64,000 bases of DNA. It comes from an uncultured Eggerthella sp. (GTDB lineage: Bacteria > Actinomycetota > Coriobacteriia > Coriobacteriales > Eggerthellaceae). Positions 17,289 to 25,101 of this stretch are shown here, in pieces. Position 1 is the first letter of the stretch, and each line of letters begins with the position of its first letter. The notes below the pieces were generated by a model. That model did no database searches and was not told where the DNA came from. It saw only the letters and a list, made by a program, of their open reading frames with translations. The DNA is taken from assembly GCA_900546175.1 (NCBI GenBank), contig URBX01000002.1, forward strand, positions 186,001 through 250,000. The letters run 5' to 3'. The translations under genes and the position numbers were made by a program.

Positions 17289-17846
17289 ATGGAAATCACC
17301 ATCACTGGACGCAAGATGCCCGTAACAGACGCTTTGCGCAATTATGCAGAAGAAAAAATTACCGCATCTGTAAAGGCAATGGATGTATCCCCTCTCACCG
17401 CTGAAGTAGTTTTAGAGGTTGAGAAGAATCCTTCTAATCCAACCCCTGCAAAATGCGAAGTTACCTTACGCGCTCATAGCCACATCATTCGTGTGGAAGA
17501 AGCTGAATACGACATGTACGCAGCTATCGACGTTGCAGCAGCTAAAGTTCTTCGCCAGCTTCGCAAGTATAAGACTCGCGTTATTGACAAAAAGATTCAG
17601 TCTGCAGAGCAGCCAGTTGAAGAAAAGCTCGACTTCGATGCTTTGATGGCAGAACTCTCTACTGAAGATGACGAAATTGTACGCGTTAAGGAAATCGAAT
17701 TTGAGCCACTTACTCAGGAAGAGGCTCTTATCAAGATTGACCTCCTTGGCCACGACTTCTTCGCTTACACCGATCGCGACACCAACTTGGTAAACGTTTT
17801 GTATCGTCGCGAAGATGGCGGTTACGGTCTTCTCAAGCAAATCTAA
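17289..17846 (+). CDS. hpf: Ribosome hibernation-promoting factor, long form
   Basis: Binds the 30S decoding region and dimerises 70S ribosomes into 100S particles in stationary phase. The N-terminal domain (residues 1-105, MEITITGRKMPVTDALRNYA) is the YfiA/HPF fold; a linker follows, and the C-terminal dimerisation domain (about 125-185) carries RVKEIEFEPLTQEEALIKID, LLGHDFFAYTDRDT and NVLYRREDGGYGLL. At 185 residues it is the long form typical of Gram-positives. The ribosome binding site is AGAAGGAAAGG. A strong terminator follows, preceded by imperfect repeats. Confidence 0.96.
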   Translation: MEITITGRKMPVTDALRNYAEEKITASVKAMDVSPLTAEVVLEVEKNPSNPTPAKCEVTLRAHSHIIRVEEAEYDMYAAIDVAAAKVLRQLRKYKTRVIDKKIQSAEQPVEEKLDFDALMAELSTEDDEIVRVKEIEFEPLTQEEALIKIDLLGHDFFAYTDRDTNLVNVLYRREDGGYGLLKQI

Positions 17847-17873
17847 GCTTCAAGCGTGCAATTTGCTACTCTT

Positions 17874-17969
17874 ACTTGCTAACACAGTTTGCGAACTCAA
17901 CTTGTTGATATAGCTGCAAACATAGCTCACTAATAAAGCTTGCCAATGTGACTTACCAACACAGTTTGC
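17874..17969 (+). repeat. Imperfect 19-nt direct repeat after hpf
   Basis: ACTTGCTAACACAGTTTGC (17874-17892) recurs as ACTTACCAACACAGTTTGC (17951-17969), between the hpf stop codon and its terminator; the stretch between contains further ATAGCT/AAAGCT-like echoes. Confidence 0.6.
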
Positions 17970-17985
17970 TACGCAAGATAATTTC

Positions 17986-18020
17986 GACCTGCAGTATAGC
18001 GCTGCAGGTCGTTTTATTTT
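17986..18020 (+). terminator. Terminator of hpf
   Basis: A perfect 9-bp stem GACCTGCAG/CTGCAGGTC with a 7-nt loop is followed by GTTTTATTTT. Confidence 0.92.
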
Positions 18021-18031
18021 CCTGAACCCAA

Positions 18032-18143
18032 AAACCTGGTAGCATATCGAACCGTAGAGGCTTACCTCTAAACTTGGTGCAGAGCTAACAATAGAGGCCA
18101 CCTCGAAACTTGGTAGCATATTGAACTAAAAAGGCTGCCTCTT
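18032..18143 (+). repeat. Three degenerate tandem copies of a 36-38-nt unit
   Basis: Units 18032-18069, 18070-18105 and 18106-18143 each begin AAAC-TGGT and end with a mini-palindrome of the form GAGG-CCTC (AGAGGCTTACCTCT, AGAGGCCACCTC, AAGGCTGCCT). They lie between the hpf terminator and the lipoprotein gene, and no protein reading frame explains them. Confidence 0.75.
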
Positions 18144-18259
18144 ACAACTATGCATAATTGGCCAAACGCAGCACATGGTTACATGCAGTGGCCCTAGCAG
18201 CCATTATGCAAACAAACAAAAACCTTGCTACGAAAGCCCCTCAGTATAAAGAAGGCAGT

Positions 18260-19159
18260 ATGCGCGCAGTAAAGATAGCGATAACTCTAATGCTTGTAAG
18301 CATTCTCGCTTTCTGCCTGAGTGCCTGCGGACCAAGCGGCTCCGGAGGGGGCGCAAGTTTTTCTCCTCCTTCTTCGGTAAAAACTGCTGAATTTACCCAG
18401 GTAACCCAAGGCTCATCCAGTGCAGGTGTTGACACTAGTCATATCAGCGAAGGATACGTAGCAGCAGTTGCCATCAATAATAGTGCGCTTAAGTTTCAAG
18501 TAGTGGGAAATGGCGTAACCAACACATATGATTTATCTTCAGACGGTACCCCGCTTATAGCTCCTCTTTCCCACGGAAATGGCAGTTATACGTTTAAAAT
18601 CATGCAAAACACGAGTGGAAATCGGTATGTTGAGTTATTTAGCAGCACGGTTTCGGTAAAACTCGAAAGCGAATTTGCACCCTTTCTTGTTCCAAACACG
18701 TATTGCAACTACACCCCCAACAGTGCATGTGTGTCGCAAGCACGATCTCTTACCGCTAACGCCTCCACACAAGGCGAAGCAGCAGGAGCCATTTTGGAGT
18801 GGATTATTAATAACATTCGCTACGACAACCAAAAAGCAGTAGAACTCTCTTCAGGATCAGGATATGTTCCAAATCCTGACAGCACCCTCTCTTCCAAAAC
18901 GGGCGTTTGCTTCGACTACGCCTCGCTTGCTGCTGCTATGTTAAGAAGTCAAGGAATACCATGCAAAATAATTACCGGCTACGTCTCCAACAATATTTAT
19001 CATGCCTGGAACATGGTTTATACCGATGGGACCTGGAAGACTGTTTCTTTTGAATTGAAGGGAAATCAATGGGAACTTATTGACACCACACTTGCAGCAA
19101 GCGGACCCGGAGCTACCATTGGAGATGGCGGAACCTATGTTGAGAGGTATGTTTATTAG
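18260..19159 (+). CDS. Transglutaminase-like lipoprotein
   Basis: Predicted membrane-anchored cysteine-protease-fold protein outside the membrane. The start at 18260 gives a lipoprotein signal peptide (MRAVKIAITLMLVSILAFCL) with lipobox LSAC and a Gly/Ser linker; an ORF start 34 codons upstream would bury this signal, and GAAGG precedes the chosen ATG. The transglutaminase core occupies the last 130 residues: catalytic Cys in KTGVCFDYASLAAAML, His in YHAWNMVY and Asp in WELIDTT. The substrate is unknown; family members act as peptidases or cross-link hydrolases on wall or pilin-like proteins. It lies just ahead of the pilus-like operon but 113 nt separate them. Confidence 0.88.
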   Translation: MRAVKIAITLMLVSILAFCLSACGPSGSGGGASFSPPSSVKTAEFTQVTQGSSSAGVDTSHISEGYVAAVAINNSALKFQVVGNGVTNTYDLSSDGTPLIAPLSHGNGSYTFKIMQNTSGNRYVELFSSTVSVKLESEFAPFLVPNTYCNYTPNSACVSQARSLTANASTQGEAAGAILEWIINNIRYDNQKAVELSSGSGYVPNPDSTLSSKTGVCFDYASLAAAMLRSQGIPCKIITGYVSNNIYHAWNMVYTDGTWKTVSFELKGNQWELIDTTLAASGPGATIGDGGTYVERYVY

Positions 19160-19272
19160 CATACATAACGTATTATTTCCGTTTTTGTGAGACAATTTAT
19201 CGAGAGTTTATTCATAAACGAATCTTACTATCCTCACGAACTGCTACTTGAGGATTACAGACAGGAGAAACC

Positions 19273-20316
19273 ATGGCAAAAATGCTATCCAGCAACGCGT
19301 TAAGCGTCCTCTGTGAAGGCATCGCTATGATGTTGTCAGCTGGCATTCAAGTTGAAGAAGCCGTTGATTTAATTAGTGACAACAAGCAGGATCCCTATTA
19401 CAAACAAGTTTGCAAGGCAACCTACACCCACATAGTGAACAATGGACCCCTCTCGGATGCCATGCGTTCGGTTGGAGCCTTTCCTGATTACACTATTGAC
19501 ATGGTCGCTGCAGGTGAGCAATCGGGCAGACTCGAAAACGTTCTTCACAATCTTGCTCAATATTATTCGGAAGAAGACCGCCTCTTCAAGAAAATGCGTA
19601 ACGCGCTTGCGTATCCTGCCGCCCTGTTGGCAATCATGTCGGTTATTCTTCTCTTTACGGTAGTTGCAATTTTGCCTGTTTTCTTTAGCGTATATGAAAG
19701 CATTGCCGGAACCTTAGTTTCAAGTTCCTACGCGTTTGTAAGCGCTTCATCACTTATTGGCCAAATTTCTCTGCTTATTTTGCTTATCTGTACCATTATT
19801 GTGTTGTTAGGCTTCCGCATGAGCAAGACCAATAGACCAGGACTTGTTCGTATTCTTGAACGCTTCCCTCTTACACGCAATGCTATGTACCAATTAGCCT
19901 TGGCGCGCTTCACTACTATTTTGGCAACCTACGTTTCGTGCGGAATTGATTCTGACCTTGCAATGGAAAAAGCAATTCACATGATTGACCACAAGGAACT
20001 AAAAAAGAAAGCTGATGCTGCTTACCAGGAAATGATTGATCCAAAGAAAGGTTATAGTCTTTCCCAGGCAATCAATAATAACGACCTATTTGAACCAATT
20101 TACGCTCGTATGTTAATAGTAGGTAGCCGTTCAGGTAGCTCCGAAGAGACCCTCACAGAATTAGGCGGCATCTTCTTTGATGAAGCCGTTATTCATCTTG
20201 ATGGCCTTATTGACAGCATCGAACCTGCACTTGCTGCTTTCTTGACGGTGAGTGTCGGTGCAACGCTCATTTCGGTAATGCTTCCACTTGTAGGCATTAT
20301 GAGTTCGATTGGATAA
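19273..20316 (+). CDS. Type II secretion / type IV pilus platform protein (PilC/GspF family)
   Basis: Polytopic inner-membrane protein that links the cytoplasmic ATPase to the pseudopilus. The 347 residues contain two T2SF domains: the first with GIQVEEAVDLI and AAGEQSGRLENVLHNLAQYY, then a TM segment (ALLAIMSVILLFTVVAILPV); the second with SCGIDSDLAMEKAI and GSRSGSSEETLTELGGIFFD, and a C-terminal TM helix (FLTVSVGATLISVMLPLVGI). It is shorter than typical PilC (about 400), lacking the N-terminal cytoplasmic lead. First gene of a tight operon ending in pilT; a weak promoter-like TACTAT lies upstream, with AGGAG before the ATG. Confidence 0.92.
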   Translation: MAKMLSSNALSVLCEGIAMMLSAGIQVEEAVDLISDNKQDPYYKQVCKATYTHIVNNGPLSDAMRSVGAFPDYTIDMVAAGEQSGRLENVLHNLAQYYSEEDRLFKKMRNALAYPAALLAIMSVILLFTVVAILPVFFSVYESIAGTLVSSSYAFVSASSLIGQISLLILLICTIIVLLGFRMSKTNRPGLVRILERFPLTRNAMYQLALARFTTILATYVSCGIDSDLAMEKAIHMIDHKELKKKADAAYQEMIDPKKGYSLSQAINNNDLFEPIYARMLIVGSRSGSSEETLTELGGIFFDEAVIHLDGLIDSIEPALAAFLTVSVGATLISVMLPLVGIMSSIG

Positions 20317-20317
20317 G

Positions 20318-20641
20318 ATGGCGAATTGTACTGAACATAGTCAAAAAACCTCTTGGCCAAAGCGAATCGCGTGGTTGATTGCGCTCCTGCTTACTTGTGC
20401 GCTCTTATGGACCTGCTATGCAAGTATTACCTCAATGCTTAAAGAGCAAGGAGCCGCTTCGCTTCGAAACACTATTATTGAAACCTCGAAGCAGTGCTGC
20501 GCTATTGAAGGTGCCTATCCCGAATCGCTCGAATATCTAGAAGCGAACTACGGCTTGTCTATCAATAAGAATGATTACATTGTTACCTATGAAGTATATG
20601 CAGAAAACATTGCTCCTACTGTGGTGGTATTAGTGCGATGA
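20318..20641 (+). CDS. Small single-pass membrane protein of the pilus-like operon (pseudopilin candidate)
   Basis: About 107 residues. A short basic N-terminus (KTSWPKRIAWLI) precedes one TM helix (IALLLTCALLWTCYASI), then a helical region and a small extracytoplasmic domain (YPESLEYLEANYGLSINKND) ending in hydrophobic beta-like residues. This is the layout of a pseudopilin, although no clear G-F-x-x-x-E prepilin peptidase site is visible. I choose the ATG at 20318, one base after the upstream stop; an ATG at 20309 overlaps that stop and is possible. Function is inferred only from operon position. Confidence 0.75.
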   Translation: MANCTEHSQKTSWPKRIAWLIALLLTCALLWTCYASITSMLKEQGAASLRNTIIETSKQCCAIEGAYPESLEYLEANYGLSINKNDYIVTYEVYAENIAPTVVVLVR

Positions 20642-21135
20642 ATAAAACCGATACAAAACAGACTCCTGAACATCTTTTGTCACGTTTTTCATCGCGTGTT
20701 TTCACAATTGCGCTTTTTGTCTTCATCATTCTTACGCTTTTAAGTGCCATGCTTTTAGGCACCAATATTTACAATGCACTCACCAATTCCCGTTTTGAGG
20801 CAAGCACTATTCGCCTAGAAAGTTCGCTTCTCTTAAACACGGTGCGTTCTAACGATGTGCAAGGAGCCCTTTCAGTACAACAAGGCCCTGAAGGAGACGC
20901 CCTGGTTCTCACCGAAGAAACCGAAAATGGCTCATACGAAACACGTCTCTATTCTTATCAAGGCAATCTTGTAGAAGAATACGCTATTGCTGGAGACACC
21001 TTTACACCAGGACGAGCCTCCCTTGTGTGTCCAACAAGCATTTTTGAGGTAGATTTAACCAGCAATCTCATAACTATTAAAACCGAAATGGGCACTACCA
21101 ATATCTCCTTCCGAAGCAATCAGGAGGTGAGCTAA
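20638..21135 (+). CDS. DUF4860-like membrane protein of the pilus-like operon
   Basis: 165 residues with one N-terminal TM helix (about 22-44, FTIALFVFIILTLLSAMLLG) followed by an extracytoplasmic beta-rich domain (LVLTEETENGSYETRLYSYQ). The layout resembles the DUF4860 family found beside pilus/secretion genes in Gram-positives; the match is from memory of the pattern, not a search. Its ATG overlaps the previous stop (ATGA), so it is translationally coupled. It has the look of a minor pseudopilin. No catalytic residues are visible. Confidence 0.7.
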   Translation: MNKTDTKQTPEHLLSRFSSRVFTIALFVFIILTLLSAMLLGTNIYNALTNSRFEASTIRLESSLLLNTVRSNDVQGALSVQQGPEGDALVLTEETENGSYETRLYSYQGNLVEEYAIAGDTFTPGRASLVCPTSIFEVDLTSNLITIKTEMGTTNISFRSNQEVS

Positions 21136-21644
21136 TGGCTGAAATGCTCGGATCGCATAAATCTCGCGTAAGAAAAAAACTCGGAGTAGAGGCCGAACAT
21201 ATCCAGCGTGCAAAACGCGACGTTGCTCAACGTTCTGGATGGCACACTATGGCATTCCAGCTTGAGTCTATTGTTTTACTTGCTTTTATTATTTTAAGTA
21301 TCACATTGATTACGGTTCTTTTTGCTGCGTCTTATCAAAAAGGCACCGAGGCAAATCGTATTTCGGAATCATTAGCTTTAGCAGTAAGCAGCGCAGAAAA
21401 CAGTGCAGAAACGTTTGCGGCAGACCCTATTAATAGCAAGTCTTACACCACGTACTATCTCTTCGAAGACGGAAAGTTTATTGAAGTAGATGAAGAGGGC
21501 GAAGGAATCTATGCAGTAAGCCGCGTTTGCACTCCAGAGAAACGCGAGGCAGGAACGCTTTACCGTGCAACAGTAACCGTTGAATGCAATGGTTTAGAAG
21601 TTTATTCCCTCAACACCGCAAAATACGTAAGTGAGAGGGGGTAA
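21135..21644 (+). CDS. Single-pass membrane protein of the pilus-like operon (pseudopilin candidate)
   Basis: 169 residues: about 37 basic cytoplasmic residues (SHKSRVRKKLGVEAEHIQRA), one TM helix (about 42-66, SIVLLAFIILSITLITVLFA) and an extracytoplasmic domain with helical then beta-like sequence (TTYYLFEDGKFIEVDEEG). Its start overlaps the preceding stop as TAATG and has AGGAGGTGAGC upstream. A long basic cytoplasmic lead is unusual for a prepilin unless it is a leader removed by a prepilin peptidase. No recognised family. Confidence 0.7.
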   Translation: MAEMLGSHKSRVRKKLGVEAEHIQRAKRDVAQRSGWHTMAFQLESIVLLAFIILSITLITVLFAASYQKGTEANRISESLALAVSSAENSAETFAADPINSKSYTTYYLFEDGKFIEVDEEGEGIYAVSRVCTPEKREAGTLYRATVTVECNGLEVYSLNTAKYVSERG

Positions 21645-21649
21645 GAATA

Positions 21650-22093
21650 ATGAAGAGAAGCTCTGTCAGAATGGGACCAATCAGCATCTTCGCTCTGGTT
21701 ATTATCTTATGCCTCTCCGTTATGGCTATTCTTACCACTGCTACCGCTTCGGCAAACTATAACGAAGCCTCTAAACAGGCAAGTTTTACTACCGGTTTAT
21801 ACGCTAACGAAGTTGCTGCTCAAGAAATGCTTGCAGGCATTGACGAAATTCTTGCCACCTCAAGCACTGCAGGCGGCAAGCCAGTAGCTATGGCACGACT
21901 TAAAGAAGCACTTCCAAAAGAAACCACTTTCACCGATAGTGAGGTATTCCTCTCTTTTGTTGCAACAGACGGAAGAAGACTAACGGTTGGTTTGACTATC
22001 AACAACGATTGTTCTTACACAATTACCCAATGGAAAACAAGCACTCAGTGGAATCCATCAGCTCAAGCTGAAACACTGTGGCAAGGTATGTAG
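21650..22093 (+). CDS. Small membrane protein of the pilus-like operon (pseudopilin candidate)
   Basis: 147 residues: short N-terminus (MKRSSVRMGP), one TM helix (ISIFALVIILCLSVMAILTT) running into ATASANYNEASKQASFTTGL, then a soluble domain ending in a Trp-rich tail (TQWKTSTQWNPSAQAETLWQ). The helix continuing without break beyond the membrane is pilin-like. Five nt after the previous gene, with GAGGGGG upstream. No recognised family; role inferred from context only. Confidence 0.7.
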   Translation: MKRSSVRMGPISIFALVIILCLSVMAILTTATASANYNEASKQASFTTGLYANEVAAQEMLAGIDEILATSSTAGGKPVAMARLKEALPKETTFTDSEVFLSFVATDGRRLTVGLTINNDCSYTITQWKTSTQWNPSAQAETLWQGM

Positions 22094-22107
22094 AGAAGGG
22101 ATTATTA

Positions 22108-23193
22108 ATGCAGCTGGAAACAATGCTTAAGGACATGATTGCGAAACGCGCATCAGACGTTTTCGTTCTCCCAGGCTTACCTCTTTCGTACAAGCTCGGC
22201 GGTCAGCAGGTGCGCACCGATTCTGCTCCCCTTACTCCTGCAGACACACAAGAATTTGCTCAGGAGCTATACCGTGCAGCAAATCGCGACATCAACATTT
22301 TCCTCGAAAAAAACAACCACGATGACGACTTCTCCTTTGCACTTCCAGGCATTGGTCGTTTCCGTGCAAACTTCTTCCGCCAGCGTGGTTCCGTAGGTGC
22401 GGTTATTCGCGTTATTCCTTTTGGTCTGCCCGATCCAAAGGAATATCACATCCCTCAAATTGTTCTTGATTTAGCAAAGATCAATAAAGGCCTTGTACTG
22501 GTTACTGGCCCTGCCGGTTCAGGCAAATCCACTACGCTTGCCTGCATTATTGACTACCTGAACAACACCAGAACTGGTCACATTATTACTATGGAAGACC
22601 CTATCGAATACGTACACAAGCACAACAAATGCATTGTTACCCAACGAGAAATCCCAACCGATATTTCTACGTTTTCCGAAGCGCTCAACTCTGCCATGCG
22701 TGAAAGTCCTGACGTTATTTTGTTGGGCGAAATGCGTGACCCTGAAACCATTAGCACTGCAGTAACTGCTGCTGAAATGGCTCAGCTTCTCTTCTCAACC
22801 CTTCATACCACTGGCGCTGCAGGTACAATCGATCGTATTATTGATGCCTTCCCTGCTAATCAGCAACGCCAAATTCGTATCCAGCTTTCAATGGTTTTGC
22901 AGGCAGTAGTATCTGAGCAGTTGGTTCCTTCCATTGATGGAGGCGTTCTTCCTGCATTCGAAATCATGATTAGCAACGATGCAATTCGTAACCTCATTCG
23001 CGAAGAAAAGACGCATCAAATTGACTCTTTCATTGCGGCAAATAACGCCTCTGGCATGATTACCATGGATCAAAGCCTCTTCAACTTGTACAAAGAAGGT
23101 AAAATCACCAAAGAAACTGTGCTCCAGTATGGCATTCATCAAGAATCTCTTAAGAAGCGTCTTTCTATGGAAGAACCTCCTATTGAGGAATAA
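22108..23193 (+). CDS. pilT: PilT-family retraction ATPase
   Basis: Hexameric secretion ATPase of the PilT branch, which powers pilus depolymerisation. It shows Walker A GPAGSGKST, an Asp box around HIITMEDPIEYVH, Walker B VILLGEMRDPET, a His box (STLHTTGAAGTIDRI) and the PilT-specific AIRNLIREEKTHQI motif near the end. Length 361 is typical for PilT and too short for PilB. An ATG at 22078 is in frame but overlaps the upstream gene; ATG 22108 has AGAAGGG and gives a normal N-terminus (MLKDMIAKRASDVFVLPG). It is the last gene of the operon; no extension ATPase (PilB) or prepilin peptidase is in the window. Confidence 0.93.
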   Translation: MQLETMLKDMIAKRASDVFVLPGLPLSYKLGGQQVRTDSAPLTPADTQEFAQELYRAANRDINIFLEKNNHDDDFSFALPGIGRFRANFFRQRGSVGAVIRVIPFGLPDPKEYHIPQIVLDLAKINKGLVLVTGPAGSGKSTTLACIIDYLNNTRTGHIITMEDPIEYVHKHNKCIVTQREIPTDISTFSEALNSAMRESPDVILLGEMRDPETISTAVTAAEMAQLLFSTLHTTGAAGTIDRIIDAFPANQQRQIRIQLSMVLQAVVSEQLVPSIDGGVLPAFEIMISNDAIRNLIREEKTHQIDSFIAANNASGMITMDQSLFNLYKEGKITKETVLQYGIHQESLKKRLSMEEPPIEE

Positions 23194-23264
23194 GAGGAGT
23201 TAAGGCAAGCCACCACGAAGTAGGTTTCTCTTTTGTAAGAAAGTTAATAAGAAAGAGTTTTACT

Positions 23265-23654
23265 TTGTCTGGACTTTTAGTTAATTGTTTATGGGTTGGA
23301 GCAGGTGGCGCACTTGGCGCAATAGCGCGCTACCTGCTTTCTTATGCACCTTGGCATTTTCTGGGCAATTTCCCCCTAGGCACACTCATTGTTAATCTCA
23401 TTGGTGCATTACTTATGGGAATTGTTGTTGGCATTGCGAGCACCTCTTTTAGCTTAGATGCCCACCTTATGACCTTTTTGCGCGTAGGCGTTTGCGGAGG
23501 CTTTACCACCTTCTCAACCTTTGCGCTTGAATCTGCTCAGCTTCTTCAAAGTGGCAATATTTTCCTCACAGGCCTCTATATTATCCTGTCGGTAAGTCTC
23601 TGTATTATTGCCATCTTATTGGGCGAATATCTTATTGAAAGTTTTGCATCATAA
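23265..23654 (+). CDS. fluC: Fluoride ion channel FluC (CrcB)
   Basis: Small dual-topology channel that exports fluoride. 129 residues with four TM helices; family motifs GAGGALGAIARYLLS (start), FPLGTLIVNLIGALLMG and VGVCGGFTTFSTFALE, including the GFTTFSTF segment lining the pore. The start is TTG at 23265 because no ATG or GTG lies in frame before the conserved N-terminus; AGAAAGAG precedes it. Only 71 nt separate it from pilT and no fluoride riboswitch pattern is recognisable there, so it may be expressed from the upstream operon. Confidence 0.92.
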   Translation: MSGLLVNCLWVGAGGALGAIARYLLSYAPWHFLGNFPLGTLIVNLIGALLMGIVVGIASTSFSLDAHLMTFLRVGVCGGFTTFSTFALESAQLLQSGNIFLTGLYIILSVSLCIIAILLGEYLIESFAS

Positions 23655-23656
23655 CA

Positions 23657-23685
23657 AGATACGCCCTTAGTTGTGGGGCGTATCT
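23657..23685 (+). other. Strong hairpin after fluC
   Basis: A 10-bp stem AGATACGCCC/GGGCGTATCT with a 9-nt loop, but not followed by a T-run, so termination here is uncertain. A smaller hairpin GTATCC-TT-GGATAC lies about 50 nt further on. Confidence 0.5.
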
Positions 23686-23806
23686 GCTAAAGAAATCTTT
23701 GATTGTGAAAGCCAAGTATTCCACTAAGAAGTATCCTTGGATACGAGACACATCCCGCTCTGCATCATCTTTACTTCTGGGCGTACTTAAACGACTTTAA
23801 TAAAAG

Positions 23807-24730
23807 CTACGCATCCTGCTGAGAAACGCCCTTGATTGCGGAAACTACCCAATCATGCTGATCGAAGGTAATTACGCTACCGCAATACTCACACTTAGCG
23901 CTTGCTGCTTCATCCAATGGAGCGCCACAGTTAGGACAATGCTTAGAATCAACTTCTGCTTGTTGTGTCTTTGTCTTTGTACCAACTGGACGGCTCAAAA
24001 CATATTCATATTCCATAAAGAGCTCACGCGTAGGGGTTCCCTGTACACACTTACCTTCACTATCCATGGTGTAGTCATTGATACGGGTGCGCACCTTAAG
24101 AACAATGTTCTCTTTTTCGCCAGACTCATACCAACCTCGTGCAGTTACTTCAAGAACAGCAATATTATCAACGTAGTTAGTAAGACCCTTGCTGGTAAGC
24201 TGTTCAAGCTGCCTGCTGAATTGAGCAAACAAGTCGTTGTCGAAGTATGGGCGCATTGGTTCAAAATCACCCGCAGTCCATGCGTTCTGCATCTTGACGT
24301 AAATATTGGCAACCTTTTCTTCAACTGCCTTCTTATTGAAGTCTGGATCACGGTCGGCAATTTCTGCCATTGGACTCAAATCGGACTGAGGAGTAACTGA
24401 TGCACCGGCAGGCTGACCCGAGCTGCCACCCTTGCCGTTCTTAGAGCTTTTTTTCTTAGCTATAAGCAAAATAATGATAATGACAAACACTGCGAAAAGG
24501 ATATCCTCAATATCTAAGCCATCACCATCATCACTACTTGAAGAAGACGAACTTCCATAATAATTGTAAGAGGAAGATGAATCCGAATAGCTTGATCCGC
24601 CACTATAGCTCGATCCGCCATAACTGCTACTGCCAGCAAAACTACCCGCATCTCCAACAGCTATTCCTGGAACAATAAGCATTAAAGCTAATGTGCATGC
24701 CGCTATAAGAGCAATTGCCTTCTTTTTCAT
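23807..24730 (-). CDS. Tim44-like membrane protein with C-terminal zinc ribbon
   Basis: 307 residues. Signal peptide (LIAACTLALMLIVPGIAVG), then a Ser/Tyr/Gly-rich low-complexity stretch (GSSSYGGSSYSGGSSYSDSS), an acidic patch, one TM helix (IEDILFAVFVIIIILLIA) with a Lys-rich stop, and a Tim44-like domain (about 125-250) of the NTF2-like type (NIYVKMQNAWTAGDFEPMRP, DNDLFAQFSRQLEQL). The C-terminus carries a zinc ribbon CPNCG-CEYCG. Combination with a zinc ribbon and divergence from an SPFH zinc-ribbon gene suggest an envelope-stress or membrane-organisation role, but no function is established. AAGGA precedes the start. Confidence 0.85.
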   Translation of the reverse strand: MKKKAIALIAACTLALMLIVPGIAVGDAGSFAGSSSYGGSSYSGGSSYSDSSSSYNYYGSSSSSSSDDGDGLDIEDILFAVFVIIIILLIAKKKSSKNGKGGSSGQPAGASVTPQSDLSPMAEIADRDPDFNKKAVEEKVANIYVKMQNAWTAGDFEPMRPYFDNDLFAQFSRQLEQLTSKGLTNYVDNIAVLEVTARGWYESGEKENIVLKVRTRINDYTMDSEGKCVQGTPTRELFMEYEYVLSRPVGTKTKTQQAEVDSKHCPNCGAPLDEAASAKCEYCGSVITFDQHDWVVSAIKGVSQQDA

Positions 24731-25101
24731 AGGACATCCTTAAACAGTAGTATTGCTGAAGAGCAAAAAGTGAAATCATGGAAATAATACCAGGAACTTG
24801 CCGGTTTTTCGTTCTGGCGGTAAAGAGATTTCTCGCTTTATTGATGAGGTGTATAAAAAAATACTCATTTCGCAGACACTCCAAGGTATTATTACCGTAA
24901 ATGGAAAAACACAAGAGTTTTCACCTAACACCCACTAAGGCCTCAAAAGCTTAAAGGCTTTGTCGTGGATAAAGATTTAAAAGCTTACGAGGGGGTTACC
25001 GTGGCAAAACTTTTATTTTTTCATTACTGTCACAACAAGACAGATTATTCAGTTATTCCTCATTTCGGAAATGCTCTCCGAAATCAATAGGAAGGATACG
25101 T
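24731..25101. other. Divergent intergenic region with a possible gene remnant
   Basis: 371 bp between two divergent genes. Positions 24774-24936 form an open plus-strand frame of 54 codons with coding-like composition (for example RSGGKEISRFIDEVYKKILI) but no convincing start; it may be a decayed gene end. The remainder includes AAGCTTAAAGGCTT-type small inverted repeats and the SPFH ribosome binding site AGGAAGGA. Confidence 0.4.

Noticed and set aside
17850..18119. 89-codon minus-strand ORF after hpf
   Set aside because: It is read across the hpf terminator and the tandem repeats, has no ribosome binding site, and its composition is not protein-like.
23194..23264. Possible fluoride riboswitch ahead of fluC
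   Set aside because: The 71-nt gap has no recognisable crcB-motif core (no GGNGAUGG segment or pseudoknot partner).
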